Shown: piece after piece, positions 26,992 through 37,086 of the stretch
Layout of the letters: every line of letters begins with the position of its first letter
Position numbering within the stretch: the first letter of the stretch is position 1
NCBI RefSeq assembly: GCF_900129395.1
Contig: NZ_FQVP01000004.1
Coordinates: 434,001 to 498,000 of the forward strand
DNA: 64,000 nucleotides
Reading direction: 5' to 3'
Source of the DNA: Pseudosulfitobacter pseudonitzschiae
GTDB taxonomy: Bacteria > Pseudomonadota > Alphaproteobacteria > Rhodobacterales > Rhodobacteraceae
Position numbers and translations under genes: made by a program
The notes under the pieces: model-generated
The model's database searches: none
What the model was told of the DNA's origin: nothing
Seen by the model: the letters and a program-made list of their open reading frames with translations, nothing else

Positions 26992-28320
26992 ATGCAGGAC
27001 TGGTTGTGGATGACGGCAAGCGATTTGGGTCGCGGGATCGGCGCGGGCGAGATTGACCCCGTCGCGTTGACGCAGGTCTTTTTGGACGCCATCGAAGGCC
27101 ACGACCTGCGCGACCGCATCTATGCGCGTGTCACCCGAGAACGGGCGCTGGCCGAAGCCAAGGCCGCCGCCGCGCGTGCGGCCAGCGGGCATCGCCTGTC
27201 CTTGCTGGACGGGGTGCCGGTGAGCTGGAAAGACCTGTTCGACACGGCTGGCGTGGCGACCGAAGCGGGATCAAAGCTGCTCGCGGGTCGTGTGCCGGAT
27301 CGCGATGCGGTTGTGTTGCAGGCCGCGACGGCGGCGGGGCTGGTCTGTTTGGGCAAGACGCATATGAGCGAACTGGCGTTTTCGGGGCTGGGCTATAACC
27401 CGTCGACCGCAACGCCACCTTGCGTGAACAATCCCGACGCGGTGCCCGGTGGGTCGTCCTCGGGGGCGGCGGCCTCGGTGGCCTTTGGTCTGGCGGCGGC
27501 GGGGATCGGGTCGGATACCGGCGGATCGGTGCGTATTCCGGCGGCGTGGAACGACCTCGTGGGACTGAAAACCACATCGGGGCGGTTGTCGCTGGAGGGT
27601 GTTGTGCCGCTGGCGTTGAAGTTCGACACCATCGGCCCGCTGGCCCGCAGCGTCGAGGATTGCGCGCAGCTTTTGGCGGTTCTTGAGGGCGGCAAGCCTG
27701 CCGACCTGACAGGGGCCAGCCTGAAGGGGCGGCGTCTGGCGATTGTGAAAACCGCATTCCTGCAAGACGTGCGCGATGCTCCGCTGGCGGCCTTTGAAAG
27801 TGCCGTTGAGCGGATGCAGGCGGCGGGTGCCATTGTCGAGCGGATCGAGGTGGACGCGGTGCAAGAGGCGCTGGATTGTGCAGGGCCACTGATCCCGACC
27901 GAGGCTTACGGCCTGTGGCGCGATGTGATCGAAGCAAACCCGGATGCGATGTTTTCCGAAGTGCTAAAACGGTTCCGTCTGGGAGCCGATGTCAGCGGGC
28001 CGGACTACGTGGCCGCCTGGGCCGCGCTGGAGGCGGCGCGGTTTGGGTATGATGCGGCTGTGGCAGGATATGACGCGGTGATTGCGCCGACGGGGGCAAA
28101 CCTGCCGCCGAACCTGGAGCGGTTGAACACCGAGGATGATTATTACCGCACCGAAAACCTTCTGACCCTGCGCAACACGCGCATTGGTAACCTGCTGGGG
28201 CTCAGCGCGCTGACCTTGCCGACAGGTGTCCCAAGCTGTGGTGTGATGCTGATGATGCCACCCGATTGCGAAGAAGCGCTGTTGCGGCTGGGCGCTGCAG
28301 CAGAGGCGGCGCTGGCGTGA
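26992..28320 (+). CDS. Amidase (amidase-signature family), 442 aa
   Basis: Hydrolase with the Ser-cisSer-Lys triad: Lys80 in SWKDLF, the Ser-rich GGSSSG at residues 153-158 and the nucleophile in GSDTGGS (172-178). Could hydrolyse small amides; GatA is unlikely because context and C-terminus differ and no gatB or gatC is nearby. AAAGGAG precedes ATG 26992 with good spacing. Confidence 0.92.
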   Translation: MQDWLWMTASDLGRGIGAGEIDPVALTQVFLDAIEGHDLRDRIYARVTRERALAEAKAAAARAASGHRLSLLDGVPVSWKDLFDTAGVATEAGSKLLAGRVPDRDAVVLQAATAAGLVCLGKTHMSELAFSGLGYNPSTATPPCVNNPDAVPGGSSSGAAASVAFGLAAAGIGSDTGGSVRIPAAWNDLVGLKTTSGRLSLEGVVPLALKFDTIGPLARSVEDCAQLLAVLEGGKPADLTGASLKGRRLAIVKTAFLQDVRDAPLAAFESAVERMQAAGAIVERIEVDAVQEALDCAGPLIPTEAYGLWRDVIEANPDAMFSEVLKRFRLGADVSGPDYVAAWAALEAARFGYDAAVAGYDAVIAPTGANLPPNLERLNTEDDYYRTENLLTLRNTRIGNLLGLSALTLPTGVPSCGVMLMMPPDCEEALLRLGAAAEAALA

Positions 28321-28335
28321 TCTGAGGGCGTGTAT

Positions 28336-28395
28336 TTGGGGGCTTTGCCCCCGCATTGCGGGCACGCCCGGGATATTTTTAGCCAAAAGAACACG
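28336..28395 (+). repeat. GC-rich intergenic hairpin repeat (copy B), likely terminator of the amidase
   Basis: GGGGGC (28338-28343) and GCCCCC (28347-28352) close a TTT loop, then CCGCATTGCGG and CGGGC-AC-GCCCG, then GGGATATTTTT at 28370-28380 and AGCCAAAAGAA. Same architecture as copy A at 2911-2968. The T-run fits termination of the amidase gene. Confidence 0.55.
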
Positions 28396-28512
28396 CGCAG
28401 TGCGCGAATGCCACAAGTTGCCGCTTTGGCGTGGTTTTGGTGGACGAGTTGGGGCACCTTGCGCTATCCTTGACCAAACGGGGCGACAACGATCCCGATC
28501 CGAGGCAGTTTT

Positions 28513-29703
28513 ATGAATTTTCCCGAGCGGTTCTCGAACCTTCCGGCCTATGCGTTCCCGCGTTTGCGCGCGCTGTTGGACCACCACACCCCCGGCGGGG
28601 ACGTGGTGCATATGACCATTGGCGAGCCGAAACATGCGTTTCCGGCCTGGGTCACGGATGTGATTTCGGAAAATACAGGCGGGTTTAACTCTTACCCCCC
28701 GAACGAAGGCACGCCCGAGCTGCGGCAGGCATTTTGCGACTGGGTGGCGCGCCGCTATGACGTGACGCTGGATGCGGAAACGAATGTCCTGCCTTTGAAC
28801 GGCAGCCGCGAGGGGCTGTACAACGTCGCAATGGCACTGTGCCCCGAGAGCAAGAACGGCCAGCGCCCCGTGGTTCTGATGCCGAACCCGTTCTATCAGG
28901 TCTATATGCTGGCGGCGATTTCGGTCGGGGCCGAGCCGGTGTTTGTCAGCGCCACCGAGGCGTCGGGACATCTGCCGGATTACACCAGCCTGCCCGCCGA
29001 GGTGTTGGCGCGGACGGTGGCATGCTACATCTGCTCGCCCGCAAACCCGCAGGGCGCCGTGGCTGACCATGCTTATTGGTCCGATCTGATTGCACTGGCG
29101 GAACAGCACGATTTCCAGATTTTCGCGGACGAATGCTATTCCGAGATTTACCGCGATGCGCCCCCTGTGGGCGTCTTGCAGGTGGCGCGTGATGTGGGGG
29201 CCGACCCCGAGCGGGTGGTTGCATTTCATTCGCTGTCAAAACGGTCAAACCTGCCGGGCCTGCGGTCGGGCTTTGTCGTGGCGGGACCGCAAAGCACGGC
29301 GCGGATGCGTCAGTTGCGCATGTACACGGGCGCGCCATTGCCCTTGCCGTTGCAAGCGGCCGCCGCAGCCGTTTGGGCGGACGAGGCGCACGTCGAGGAC
29401 AACCGTGCGCAGTACCGCGAGAAATACGACATGGCCGACCGCATTTTGGGCAATGTTCCGGGTTACAAAGGCCCAGAAGCGGGCTTTTTCCTGTGGCTGC
29501 CTGTCGAAGACGGCGAAGCCGCGGCCCTGAGCCTGTGGCAGGCGACCGGCGTGCGGGTGCTGCCCGGCGCTTACCTCAGCCAGAATGACGCATCGGGTGT
29601 GAACCCCGGCAAAGGATATATTCGGGTCGCCCTGGTGGCCCCAAAGCCGGACGTGGAGCGGGGCCTGACGGCCATTCGTGACCACCTTTACGGCACGCAA
29701 TAA
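28513..29703 (+). CDS. Class I/II PLP-dependent aminotransferase, 396 aa (DapC-like)
   Basis: Fold-type I aminotransferase. Substrate and PLP motifs: MTIGEPKHAFP, NGSREGLYNVAMALC, SPANPQG (Asn contact), FADECYSEIY (Asp) and the Schiff-base lysine in HSLSKRSNLPGLRSGF near residue 242. This form resembles succinyldiaminopimelate aminotransferases (DapC), which would serve lysine and peptidoglycan synthesis, but other amino-acid specificities remain possible. It lies 15 bases upstream of ftsK, probably in one transcript. Confidence 0.88.
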   Translation: MNFPERFSNLPAYAFPRLRALLDHHTPGGDVVHMTIGEPKHAFPAWVTDVISENTGGFNSYPPNEGTPELRQAFCDWVARRYDVTLDAETNVLPLNGSREGLYNVAMALCPESKNGQRPVVLMPNPFYQVYMLAAISVGAEPVFVSATEASGHLPDYTSLPAEVLARTVACYICSPANPQGAVADHAYWSDLIALAEQHDFQIFADECYSEIYRDAPPVGVLQVARDVGADPERVVAFHSLSKRSNLPGLRSGFVVAGPQSTARMRQLRMYTGAPLPLPLQAAAAAVWADEAHVEDNRAQYREKYDMADRILGNVPGYKGPEAGFFLWLPVEDGEAAALSLWQATGVRVLPGAYLSQNDASGVNPGKGYIRVALVAPKPDVERGLTAIRDHLYGTQ

Positions 29704-29718
29704 AGAGGGACGAGAGCA

Positions 29719-32700
29719 ATGGCATATCAGACACGCGGGCGCGATCCACTGTTGGATACCAACATGGCTGAAGCGATCGAAAAACGGGGCAAGGAGCTGA
29801 TTGGCATTGCCCTGTTGGTGGCCGGTCTGATGGCGGCTGCGATGATCGGGTCCTATACGCCGGATGATCCCAACTGGATGATGTCGACCGATGCGCCGGT
29901 GCAAAACTGGCTGGGCCGCACGGGCGCGTCGATTGCGGCACCTTTGTTCATGATCGCGGGTTGGGGCGCGTGGGGTATTGCCGCCGTGCTGCTGGTATGG
30001 GGTGTGCGCTTTGCCTTGCACGCGGGTGACGAGCGGGCCGTGGGCCGGTTGATCTTTGCCCCGATCGTGGTGGCCTTTGGTGCGATCTATGCCGCGACGC
30101 TGGAACCTGACGTCGAATGGTTGCGGACCCATTCCTTCGGTCTGGGCGGTCTGTTCGGTGATACGGTCATGGGGGCGATCCTGACGATCCTGCCGCTTGG
30201 CTCGGCCTTTGCGGTCAAAACGATGTCGCTGCTGATGGGCGTCGGGATCGTGGTCCTGTCGGCCTTTGTGATGGGCTTTACCATGCCTGAACTGAAGCGG
30301 ATCGGGCGGTTTTTGCTGATCGGTCTGATCATGGTCTATGCGTGGACGATGACGCTGTTGGGACGTGGGGCCAGCGGTGCCGTCCAAGGCGCGCGCACCT
30401 TGCAAGCCCGGACCGCAGAGCGGCGCGAACAAAAGCGCATCGAGGCAGAGGAAAACGCCGCCTTTGAAGCACAGCAAAGCTTTGCCCGACCCATCGCGGC
30501 CAAAGCGTCTGCACCGACCATGTTCCGCACTGACACCGCCCCGAAGTCCGGGCTGCTGGCGCGTATGCCCGGGCTGGTGAAACGCCCTGACGCGCAACTT
30601 GAACAAGAGCTGCCAGAGCCCGAACTGATCGAAACCTATAGCACCGCAGACGTGGGAGAAGGCCCCGGCGACGACCGGATCAAGGCCAAGATCGCCGACG
30701 TGATCAAAAGCCGCGTGCGTCAGGTTCCTGTCCTGCAGGCCGAGACCACGCCAAAACCACTGACACATGGGCTGGCTGCAAGCCGCCGGCCCGCGCCGCT
30801 GGTCCTGAACACCACACGTCCCGCGGCCTTGCCGCCCGAGCCACCGGTGACAGCGCCAGCTGCCGCGCCCGCGATGCGGGCCGAGCCGCCGCTGACGGCG
30901 TCGCGTGATTATTTCTCGAAACCGATGACAAAGCCTGTCGCGGCCCCGGCGGTGACGCCTGAACGCGCGGCGGCACCAGAACCGATGGCCTATGCCCAGG
31001 CCGAGGATTTCGACGATCAGATGATCGAGGACCCCTACGCCGAGGCCGAAGACGAACATTTCGAGGCGCTGGCGCTGCAACAGCCAGAGGCCAAGGCACC
31101 CGCGATCCCGGTCGCCGAGCCGCGCAAGATCGTGCAACAACCCGTGCGTAAAACGGTCCAGCCCAGCAAACAAGCCCGCGCCGAATCCCAGCCCACCTTG
31201 TCTTTCGCGGACTCGCATCCGGGATTCGAACTGCCGCCGCTCAGCCTGTTGGAAAGCCCCGAGACCGTGCAGCGCCTGCACCTGTCGGACGAAGCGCTGG
31301 AAGAAAACGCGCGGATGCTGGAAAGCGTGCTGGATGACTATGGCGTCAAGGGCGAGATCGTCAGCGTGCGGCCCGGTCCCGTGGTTACCATGTACGAACT
31401 GGAACCCGCGCCGGGTTTGAAAGCCAGCCGCGTTATCGGGCTGGCCGATGACATCGCCCGTTCGATGGCGGCATTGTCTGCACGTGTTTCCACGGTGCCG
31501 GGCCGTTCGGTCATCGGGATCGAACTGCCCAACGAACACCGCGAAAAAGTGGTCCTGCGCGAAATTCTGGCCAGCCGTGATTTTGGCGACAGCAACATGC
31601 GCCTGCCGCTGGCGCTGGGCAAAGACATCGGCGGCGACAGTGTCGTGGCCAACCTTGCCAAGATGCCCCACCTGCTGATCGCGGGCACCACGGGTTCGGG
31701 TAAATCGGTAGCCATCAACACGATGATCCTGTCGCTGCTGTACAAGCTGACGCCCGAGGAATGCCGCCTGATCATGATCGACCCCAAGATGCTGGAACTG
31801 TCTGTCTATGACGGCATTCCGCACCTGTTGTCCCCTGTTGTGACCGACCCGAAAAAGGCCGTTGTCGCGCTGAAATGGACCGTCGGCGAGATGGAAGAGC
31901 GCTATCGCAAGATGTCCAAGATGGGCGTGCGCAATATCGAAGGCTATAACGGTCGCGTCCGCGAGGCGCTGGCCAAGGGCGAGATGTTCAGCCGCACGGT
32001 CCAGACCGGCTTTGACGATGAGACCGGCGAGCCGATGTTCGAGACCGAAGAATTCCAGCCCGTCGCGCTGCCCTATATCGTGGTGGTCGTTGACGAGATG
32101 GCCGACCTTATGATGGTCGCGGGCAAAGAGATTGAGGCGTGCATCCAGCGTCTGGCACAGATGGCACGTGCGTCCGGCATTCACCTGATCATGGCGACAC
32201 AGCGGCCTTCGGTCGATGTGATCACCGGCACGATCAAGGCGAACTTCCCCACGCGGATCTCGTTCCAGGTGACCTCGAAAATCGACAGCCGTACGATCTT
32301 GGGCGAAATGGGCGCTGAGCAACTGCTGGGCATGGGCGACATGCTGTACATGGCAGGCGGCGCCAAGATCACCCGCTGCCATGGCCCCTTTGTCAGCGAT
32401 GAAGAGGTTGAGGAAATCGTCAACCACCTCAAAGCCTACGGCGCGCCCGACTATGTCAGCGGCGTGGTCGAGGGACCGGACGAGGACAAGGAAAGCAACA
32501 TTGACGCGGTGCTGGGCTTGGGCGGCAACACGGATGGCGAGGATGCGCTGTATGACACAGCCGTGGCCATCGTGGTCAAGGATCGCAAGTGTTCCACCAG
32601 CTATATCCAGCGCAAGCTGGCCATCGGCTATAACAAGGCCGCGCGTCTGGTAGAGCAGATGGAAGATCAGGGCGTTGTCAGCGCGGCGAACCACGTTGGC

Positions 32701-32730
32701 AAACGCGAAATCCTGGTGCCGGAACAGTAA
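29719..32730 (+). CDS. ftsK: DNA translocase FtsK, 1003 aa
   Basis: Septal DNA pump that clears the division site and activates XerCD at dif. Four or more membrane segments lie in residues about 35-195, a low-complexity Pro/Ala/Glu linker at about 225-490, then the RecA-like motor with Walker A GTTGSGKS (656-663) and Walker [10 protein letters not shown] (Asp792-Glu793), and a C-terminal winged-helix gamma domain ([18 protein letters not shown]) that reads KOPS sites. GAGGGA precedes ATG 29719. Confidence 0.96.
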   Translation: MAYQTRGRDPLLDTNMAEAIEKRGKELIGIALLVAGLMAAAMIGSYTPDDPNWMMSTDAPVQNWLGRTGASIAAPLFMIAGWGAWGIAAVLLVWGVRFALHAGDERAVGRLIFAPIVVAFGAIYAATLEPDVEWLRTHSFGLGGLFGDTVMGAILTILPLGSAFAVKTMSLLMGVGIVVLSAFVMGFTMPELKRIGRFLLIGLIMVYAWTMTLLGRGASGAVQGARTLQARTAERREQKRIEAEENAAFEAQQSFARPIAAKASAPTMFRTDTAPKSGLLARMPGLVKRPDAQLEQELPEPELIETYSTADVGEGPGDDRIKAKIADVIKSRVRQVPVLQAETTPKPLTHGLAASRRPAPLVLNTTRPAALPPEPPVTAPAAAPAMRAEPPLTASRDYFSKPMTKPVAAPAVTPERAAAPEPMAYAQAEDFDDQMIEDPYAEAEDEHFEALALQQPEAKAPAIPVAEPRKIVQQPVRKTVQPSKQARAESQPTLSFADSHPGFELPPLSLLESPETVQRLHLSDEALEENARMLESVLDDYGVKGEIVSVRPGPVVTMYELEPAPGLKASRVIGLADDIARSMAALSARVSTVPGRSVIGIELPNEHREKVVLREILASRDFGDSNMRLPLALGKDIGGDSVVANLAKMPHLLIAGTTGSGKSVAINTMILSLLYKLTPEECRLIMIDPKMLELSVYDGIPHLLSPVVTDPKKAVVALKWTVGEMEERYRKMSKMGVRNIEGYNGRVREALAKGEMFSRTVQTGFDDETGEPMFETEEFQPVALPYIVVVVDEMADLMMVAGKEIEACIQRLAQMARASGIHLIMATQRPSVDVITGTIKANFPTRISFQVTSKIDSRTILGEMGAEQLLGMGDMLYMAGGAKITRCHGPFVSDEEVEEIVNHLKAYGAPDYVSGVVEGPDEDKESNIDAVLGLGGNTDGEDALYDTAVAIVVKDRKCSTSYIQRKLAIGYNKAARLVEQMEDQGVVSAANHVGKREILVPEQ

Positions 32731-32750
32731 CCGGACCAAAATTCGGAACC

Positions 32751-32801
32751 GGGGCGGCCTGTGCGGGGTTTGGGACTGACACCAAACGCAAGGGCCGCCC
32801 C
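32751..32801. other. 51-nt extended hairpin between ftsK and lolA
   Basis: GGGGCGGCC (32751-32759) is a perfect complement of GGCCGCCCC (32793-32801). Inside it, GTTTGG (about 32767-32772) pairs with CCAAAC (about 32783-32788). There is no T-run afterwards, so it is not a classical terminator; it could be a Rho-independent pause, RNA-stability element or processed element. Confidence 0.5.
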
Positions 32802-32962
32802 AGTCATGTCTGCCATATCCCGTTTACATTGATTGCGACGGCCCGGACGGCGGCGGTCTTTGGCCCGTCATGCGGCAAGGAACGGCGCTTGTTATCGCAT
32901 ATCAAGGCTGCCCTCCCTATATCTGTCTGTAATGAACACTTGGAAATACGAGGCAAACCAAC

Positions 32963-33568
32963 ATGCTGAGCTTGAAAACATTCCTTCCCGCCTGTGCCAT
33001 TGCGCTGAGCGTGGCAGGTGCCGCGGCGGCGGATAAACTGCCGCTGAACGAGATATCGCAATATCTGAACACCCTGCGCACGGCCCAAGGTGATTTTACA
33101 CAGATCAACGACGACGGGTCGATCAGCACCGGCGAGATTTTCATCAAGCGCCCCGGTCGCGTGCGGTTTGAATACAACGCCCCCGAAACTGCGCTGGTCG
33201 TGGCCGGTGGCGGTGCTGTGGTGATTTACGATTCGAAATCCAACGCCCCACCCGAAACCTATCCGCTGTCAAAAACGCCGCTGTCGATCATTCTGGCGGA
33301 CAATGTGGACCTGGGGCAGGCGCGGATGGTCACAGGCCATGACTATGACGGCACGGCCACCACCGTGACGGCGCAGGATCCCGCGCATCCCGACTATGGC
33401 AATATCCAGCTTAAGTTCACCGGCAACCCGGTGCAGCTGCGTCAGTGGGTGATCAACGACAGCAGCGGTTCCAGCACGACAGTGGTGCTGGGCGACCTGA
33501 AAGTAGGCGGCACGCTGGCCAACAGGATGTTCGACACAGGCAGCCCGGGCAAAGCACCGGGCCGCTAA
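32963..33568 (+). CDS. lolA: Outer-membrane lipoprotein carrier protein LolA, 201 aa
   Basis: Periplasmic chaperone that ferries lipoproteins from LolCDE to the outer membrane. Signal peptide of about 22 residues ending AGAAA|ADK, then LPLNEISQYLNTLRTAQGDFTQIN (residues 25-48) and FIKRPGRVRFEYNAP typical of LolA; the C-terminus has the usual VLGDLKVGG...MFDT. GAGG precedes ATG 32963. Convergent with the transglycosylase-like gene, 10 bases apart. Confidence 0.94.
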   Translation: MLSLKTFLPACAIALSVAGAAAADKLPLNEISQYLNTLRTAQGDFTQINDDGSISTGEIFIKRPGRVRFEYNAPETALVVAGGGAVVIYDSKSNAPPETYPLSKTPLSIILADNVDLGQARMVTGHDYDGTATTVTAQDPAHPDYGNIQLKFTGNPVQLRQWVINDSSGSSTTVVLGDLKVGGTLANRMFDTGSPGKAPGR

Positions 33569-33578
33569 GGACCGACCG

Positions 33579-34160
33579 TCAGCGGCGGCAACCGGCCAGC
33601 TGCGTGGCGTACATATTGGCGCGGGCATCAACGTTGCCCGCGACCTGCACCAGCCACGTCTTGCTGTTGTAGCTGCCGCGCGCAAAGCCTGTCTGCCCTT
33701 CGTGATAGGCCAGATATTGATTGCGCGCATCGGTCAGCGCAACGCTGTTACGCTGGTTGGTGGTGTTCATGTACCAGCCCATGAAATCGGTCGCATCCTT
33801 GATGCGGTCGCGGCGGGCGCGGTGTTTTCCGGTCTCGCGCTGGTACTCTTCCCACGTGGCATCCAGCGCCTGCGCATAGCCATAGGCGCTGCTTTGGCGG
33901 CCCATGGGAATCACCCCGGCCGCATAGCGGAAGGGCGTGCGCGCATTGGCGATGAATTTGCTTTCCTGGTGGATCGTGGCCATCTGCACGTGAACCGGCA
34001 CGCCCCAACGGCGTTCGGTGGCGCGGAAGGCCCGCATGTATTCCGGGCGCTGCTGTGCAATGACACAGGCATCGTCCAATCCGCGTGGCGCAGTCGATTC
34101 ACCGCCCCCACACGAGGCCAACACCAACAGCGCGATCATAGCTCGCAAGGTTCTGCTCAT
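33579..34160 (-). CDS. Lysozyme-like (SLT-domain) lipoprotein, 193 aa
   Basis: Putative lytic transglycosylase anchored as a lipoprotein: signal peptide MSRTLRAMIALLVLASC with lipobox LASC. The mature domain has HVQMATIHQESKFIANARTP with the likely catalytic Glu, and SAYGYAQALDATWEEY, as in SLT-fold enzymes. It would cut peptidoglycan glycan strands. Standard length for this Rhodobacterales family; activity not shown by sequence alone. Confidence 0.86.
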   Translation of the reverse strand: MSRTLRAMIALLVLASCGGGESTAPRGLDDACVIAQQRPEYMRAFRATERRWGVPVHVQMATIHQESKFIANARTPFRYAAGVIPMGRQSSAYGYAQALDATWEEYQRETGKHRARRDRIKDATDFMGWYMNTTNQRNSVALTDARNQYLAYHEGQTGFARGSYNSKTWLVQVAGNVDARANMYATQLAGCRR

Positions 34161-34399
34161 TTTTTATCACTCTGCCTCAGGGTTCCACCACATTAAACGG
34201 GCGGATTATTTTGATTCAATATAGCCGATTTTGTCGCTCGGGGAAATCCTCTTTGCGCAGATCGGCGTGGTCCCGCGATTTGATGCCGCGTCAACACTGT
34301 TATAGGTGATGCCACAAACTGTTTCTGTGCTCAGGATCGCAGTTTCGTGGACAAATCCTGCTTGAAAAGGCTAGGTTCCAACGATAGGGGCTAAAACTT

Positions 34400-34726
34400 A
34401 TGTTGAGATTGCGCGCCAAATATCACCTCGGACAAGTTGTCCGTCACAAGAAACACCCCTTTCGCGGGGTGGTTTTTGACGTGGACCCCCAGTTTGCAAA
34501 CACCGACGAATGGTATGAAGCGATTCCCGAGGACAGCCGTCCGCGCAAGGAACAGCCGTTTTATCACCTGTTGGCCGAGAACGACCAAAGCTATTACGTG
34601 GCCTATGTGTCCGAACAGAACCTGGTCGCGGATTATTCCGGCGAGCCGGTGGATCACCCGGATATTCCTGACCTGTTCGGCCCGTTTCAGGACGGCGCCT
34701 ATCCCCTGCACTTCCAGCTGAACTAG
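34400..34726 (+). CDS. hspQ: Heat shock protein HspQ, 108 aa
   Basis: Small hemimethylated-DNA-binding/YccV-type protein; in E. coli it enhances Lon specificity and affects DnaA stability. Family motifs: KYHLGQVVRHKKHPFRGVVFDVDPQF (residues 7-32), PFYHLLAENDQSYYVAYVSEQNLV and HPDIPDLFGPF. GGGG lies 9 bases before ATG 34400. Stands alone; convergent with the gamma-glutamyltransferase gene. Confidence 0.94.
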   Translation: MLRLRAKYHLGQVVRHKKHPFRGVVFDVDPQFANTDEWYEAIPEDSRPRKEQPFYHLLAENDQSYYVAYVSEQNLVADYSGEPVDHPDIPDLFGPFQDGAYPLHFQLN

Positions 34727-34738
34727 GCGGCGTCGGGC

Positions 34739-34756
34739 GCGCGGTCTGATCCGCGC
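34739..34756. terminator. GC hairpin between convergent hspQ and gamma-glutamyltransferase genes
   Basis: GCGCGG (34739-34744) pairs with CCGCGC (34751-34756), loop TCTGAT. It sits between two convergent stops (34726 and 34769) but has no T-run, so termination strength is doubtful. Confidence 0.35.
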
Positions 34757-34768
34757 ACCCCGTCTGTA

Positions 34769-36346
34769 TCAGTACCCCAGCGCGCAGCCGTCCTTGCGTG
34801 GATCGCTGGCACCTTCCAGTACACCGGTGTCATGCACCTTGATCGCCTGCGCACCGCCAAGGGCCGAATCGGGAATTTGCACCGTGTGGCCCATGTCGGC
34901 CAGCTCCTGACGCACGGCGTCGGAATACCCACGCTCGACCTGCAACACGCCTTTCTCGGGAAAGCTGCGGGGCGCGTCGATGGCCGACTGTGGGTCCATG
35001 CCGAAATCGGACAGGTTGGTGGCAAAGCGGGCGTGGCCTGCGGGCTGGTACTGGCCGCCCATCACCCCGAATGGCATGATTGGTTTGCCGTTCGACCGGA
35101 TGATGCCCGGAATAATCGTGTGCATCGGACGCTTGCCGCCTTTCAGTTCATTCGGGTGCCCGTCGGTCAGCGAGAATCCCGCGCCACGGTTCTGGAACAG
35201 GATGCCGAACTTCTCCGTAGCGATGCCCGAGCCGAAGCCGTGGAAGATCGAATAGATCAGCGAGACGATCATCCCGTCACCATCGACGACGGTGATATAG
35301 ATCGTGTCCTTGTGCATCGCTTCCGAAATGTCGGTCGCGCTGGCCATGGCGCGTTTGGGATCGATCAACGCAGCCAGCTTCGCCGCCGTATCCTCGGACA
35401 GCAGGTGGTCCAGTTTGGTCATGTGATCGGGGTCCGCCAGAAAGCGGTTGCGGGTGTCATAGGCCAGCTTGGCGGCCTCGGCCTCGATATGGGCGCGCTG
35501 GGCGCCGAAGGGGTCCATCGACGCGAGGTCAAAGTTCTTGAGGATGTTCAGAAGCAACAGCGCGACCGCACCCTGACCGTTTGGCGGATGCTCGACCACT
35601 TCGATGTCTTTGTACGCGCCTGCCACGGGGATCGTGTCGGTGCAGGCGGCGTTGGCAAAGTCCTGCGCCGTGTGCACGCCGCCCATTGCGGTCAGCGTGG
35701 CGATCATGTCTTCGGCCACCTCGCCGGTATAGAACGCATCGCGCCCGTTCTTGGCGATGCGGCGCAGCACCTCGGCCTGCTTGGGTGCGCGGAACATCTC
35801 GCCCGCCTTGGGGATCTGGCCGTTGACCATGAACGTCTCGCGGGCAGACCCTTGCAAGGCTGCGGCGCAGGGAATCCAGTCCGCCGCCACGCGCGGGGCG
35901 ACGGGCACGCCTGCTTCGGCGTAATGGATGGTGGGGGCCAGAAGGGCGTCAAGGCCCAGCTTTCCCACACGCTCGGACAGGGTGCAGAACGCGTCGATTG
36001 CGCCCGGCACCGTGACCGCGTGGGGGCTGCCCAATGGAACGGTGTCGTGGCCCGCATCGCGCAACAACGCGGCATCCAGTCCGGCTGGCGCGCGGCCCGA
36101 TCCGTTCAGCGCATTGACCTTGGTTTCGCCCGGCATCGACCACAGCACAAAACAATCACCGCCGATGCCTGTCATTTGCGGCTCGCAGATGCCCAGCAGA
36201 ACAGCCCCCGCAATGGCCGCATCCATGGCGTTGCCACCGCGTTTGAGAATGTCGATGGCAGTGGCTGCGGCCAGCGGGTGCGACGTTGCGCACATTCCGT
36301 TCGTGGCCATGACGGGCGAGCGGCCCGGGAAGTGAAAATCGCGCAT
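34769..36346 (-). CDS. Gamma-glutamyltransferase family protein, 525 aa
   Basis: Ntn-hydrolase that self-cleaves before a threonine. The N-terminal part shows MCATSHPLAAATAIDILKRGGNAMDAAIA (residues 18-46) and CEPQMTGIGGDCF; the processing region is KDTIYITVVDGDGMIVSLI, with Thr as probable nucleophile near residue 355. No signal peptide is visible, so it is likely cytoplasmic and may act on gamma-glutamyl or cephalosporin-like amides rather than extracellular glutathione. TGGAG precedes ATG 36346. Confidence 0.9.
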   Translation of the reverse strand: MRDFHFPGRSPVMATNGMCATSHPLAAATAIDILKRGGNAMDAAIAGAVLLGICEPQMTGIGGDCFVLWSMPGETKVNALNGSGRAPAGLDAALLRDAGHDTVPLGSPHAVTVPGAIDAFCTLSERVGKLGLDALLAPTIHYAEAGVPVAPRVAADWIPCAAALQGSARETFMVNGQIPKAGEMFRAPKQAEVLRRIAKNGRDAFYTGEVAEDMIATLTAMGGVHTAQDFANAACTDTIPVAGAYKDIEVVEHPPNGQGAVALLLLNILKNFDLASMDPFGAQRAHIEAEAAKLAYDTRNRFLADPDHMTKLDHLLSEDTAAKLAALIDPKRAMASATDISEAMHKDTIYITVVDGDGMIVSLIYSIFHGFGSGIATEKFGILFQNRGAGFSLTDGHPNELKGGKRPMHTIIPGIIRSNGKPIMPFGVMGGQYQPAGHARFATNLSDFGMDPQSAIDAPRSFPEKGVLQVERGYSDAVRQELADMGHTVQIPDSALGGAQAIKVHDTGVLEGASDPRKDGCALGY

Positions 36347-36429
36347 GGTGGCTCCAGTTGTATCTGACAACAGATACCTAACGGGGCAAATGCCAAAGGC
36401 CAAGCGTGCAGCGATGGGGGGAAGTAGGT

Positions 36430-36476
36430 CCTCGGTGCCGTGCACTGGGTGGGGGCTGTTACACACGACACCGAGG
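36430..36476. other. Imperfect hairpin between gamma-glutamyltransferase and RsbW-like genes
   Basis: CCTCGGTG (36430-36437) complements CACCGAGG (36469-36476), extended inward by CGTG/CACG after one mismatch, around a 23-nt apical part. It lies past the RsbW-like stop on that strand but has no T-run. The rest of 36347-36599 shows no gene. Confidence 0.4.
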
Positions 36477-36599
36477 GAAGCTATATGCAGCTACAGTTAC
36501 ATGTTTGCCCGTTGATCAAGGCGGGAATGAGGAGCCATTCAGGCCCTTTTGGGATTTGCGTGAACAGTCCTGCCATATTTGGCGAATTCCCCTGAACTA

Positions 36600-37085
36600 T
36601 CAGATCCCGCAGGCATCTTTCGACAGGGCCATGCGCAGCGACAGGTGATTGACCTGCCCGCGCCGGTGATAGGCGACATCCTTTGCCAGGTCTTGGATCA
36701 GGAACCAGCCATAGCCGCCTTCCGGCAGGTCCAACAGATCGACATCCACGTTCACAGGCAGCCCCAGCGGCGTGCTTTTGCCCGGTATCGGCAGACCCAG
36801 ATCGGTGAACTCGAAATGCAGCCCGTCCCGGCGCAGGCGACAGCACAGATGTATCGGCCCCCTGCGCTGGCCATTCGCATAGGCGTGTTCGACAATGTTG
36901 TTTACAACCTCGGCCAGCACCAGTTCGATCGCGCCCAGTTCCTCTACATCCAGCGCAAGGTCGGCCAAGCCTCGTTTCAGCAGATCAAAGGCCTGCCGTG
37001 CCGCCATTGGCCCGCTGTCGACCTGAACACGCACCTTTTGCAGGGAGGGTTGCGCCGGATGTACCGGACTGTCGTTCAGGACCAC
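36600..37085 (-). CDS. RsbW-like ATP-binding (HATPase) protein, 161 aa
   Basis: GHKL-type kinase domain of the anti-sigma-factor family. The N-box is AIELVLAEVVNNIVEHAYANG; the G-box area reads LLDLPEGGYGWFLIQDLAKDV. It would phosphorylate the STAS protein encoded just upstream and bind another partner in a partner switch. I favour GTG 37085, one base after the STAS stop (TGACGTG); ATG 37115 in the same frame, overlapping the STAS gene, is possible. Confidence 0.82.
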   Translation of the reverse strand: MVLNDSPVHPAQPSLQKVRVQVDSGPMAARQAFDLLKRGLADLALDVEELGAIELVLAEVVNNIVEHAYANGQRRGPIHLCCRLRRDGLHFEFTDLGLPIPGKSTPLGLPVNVDVDLLDLPEGGYGWFLIQDLAKDVAYHRRGQVNHLSLRMALSKDACGI

Positions 37086-37086
37086 G

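Noticed and set aside
29245-32739. An open frame of 1164 codons antisense to ftsK
   Set aside because: His/Gln/Arg/Gly-rich composition without family motifs; it mirrors codon bias of the real gene on the other strand.
34361-34390. A sigma-32-like CTTGAAA box upstream of hspQ
   Set aside because: The possible -10 would put the transcript start within the Shine-Dalgarno, leaving no ribosome site.
36406-36648. An 80-codon plus-strand frame in the gap after the gamma-glutamyltransferase
   Set aside because: Runs into the RsbW-like gene antisense and has no conserved features.
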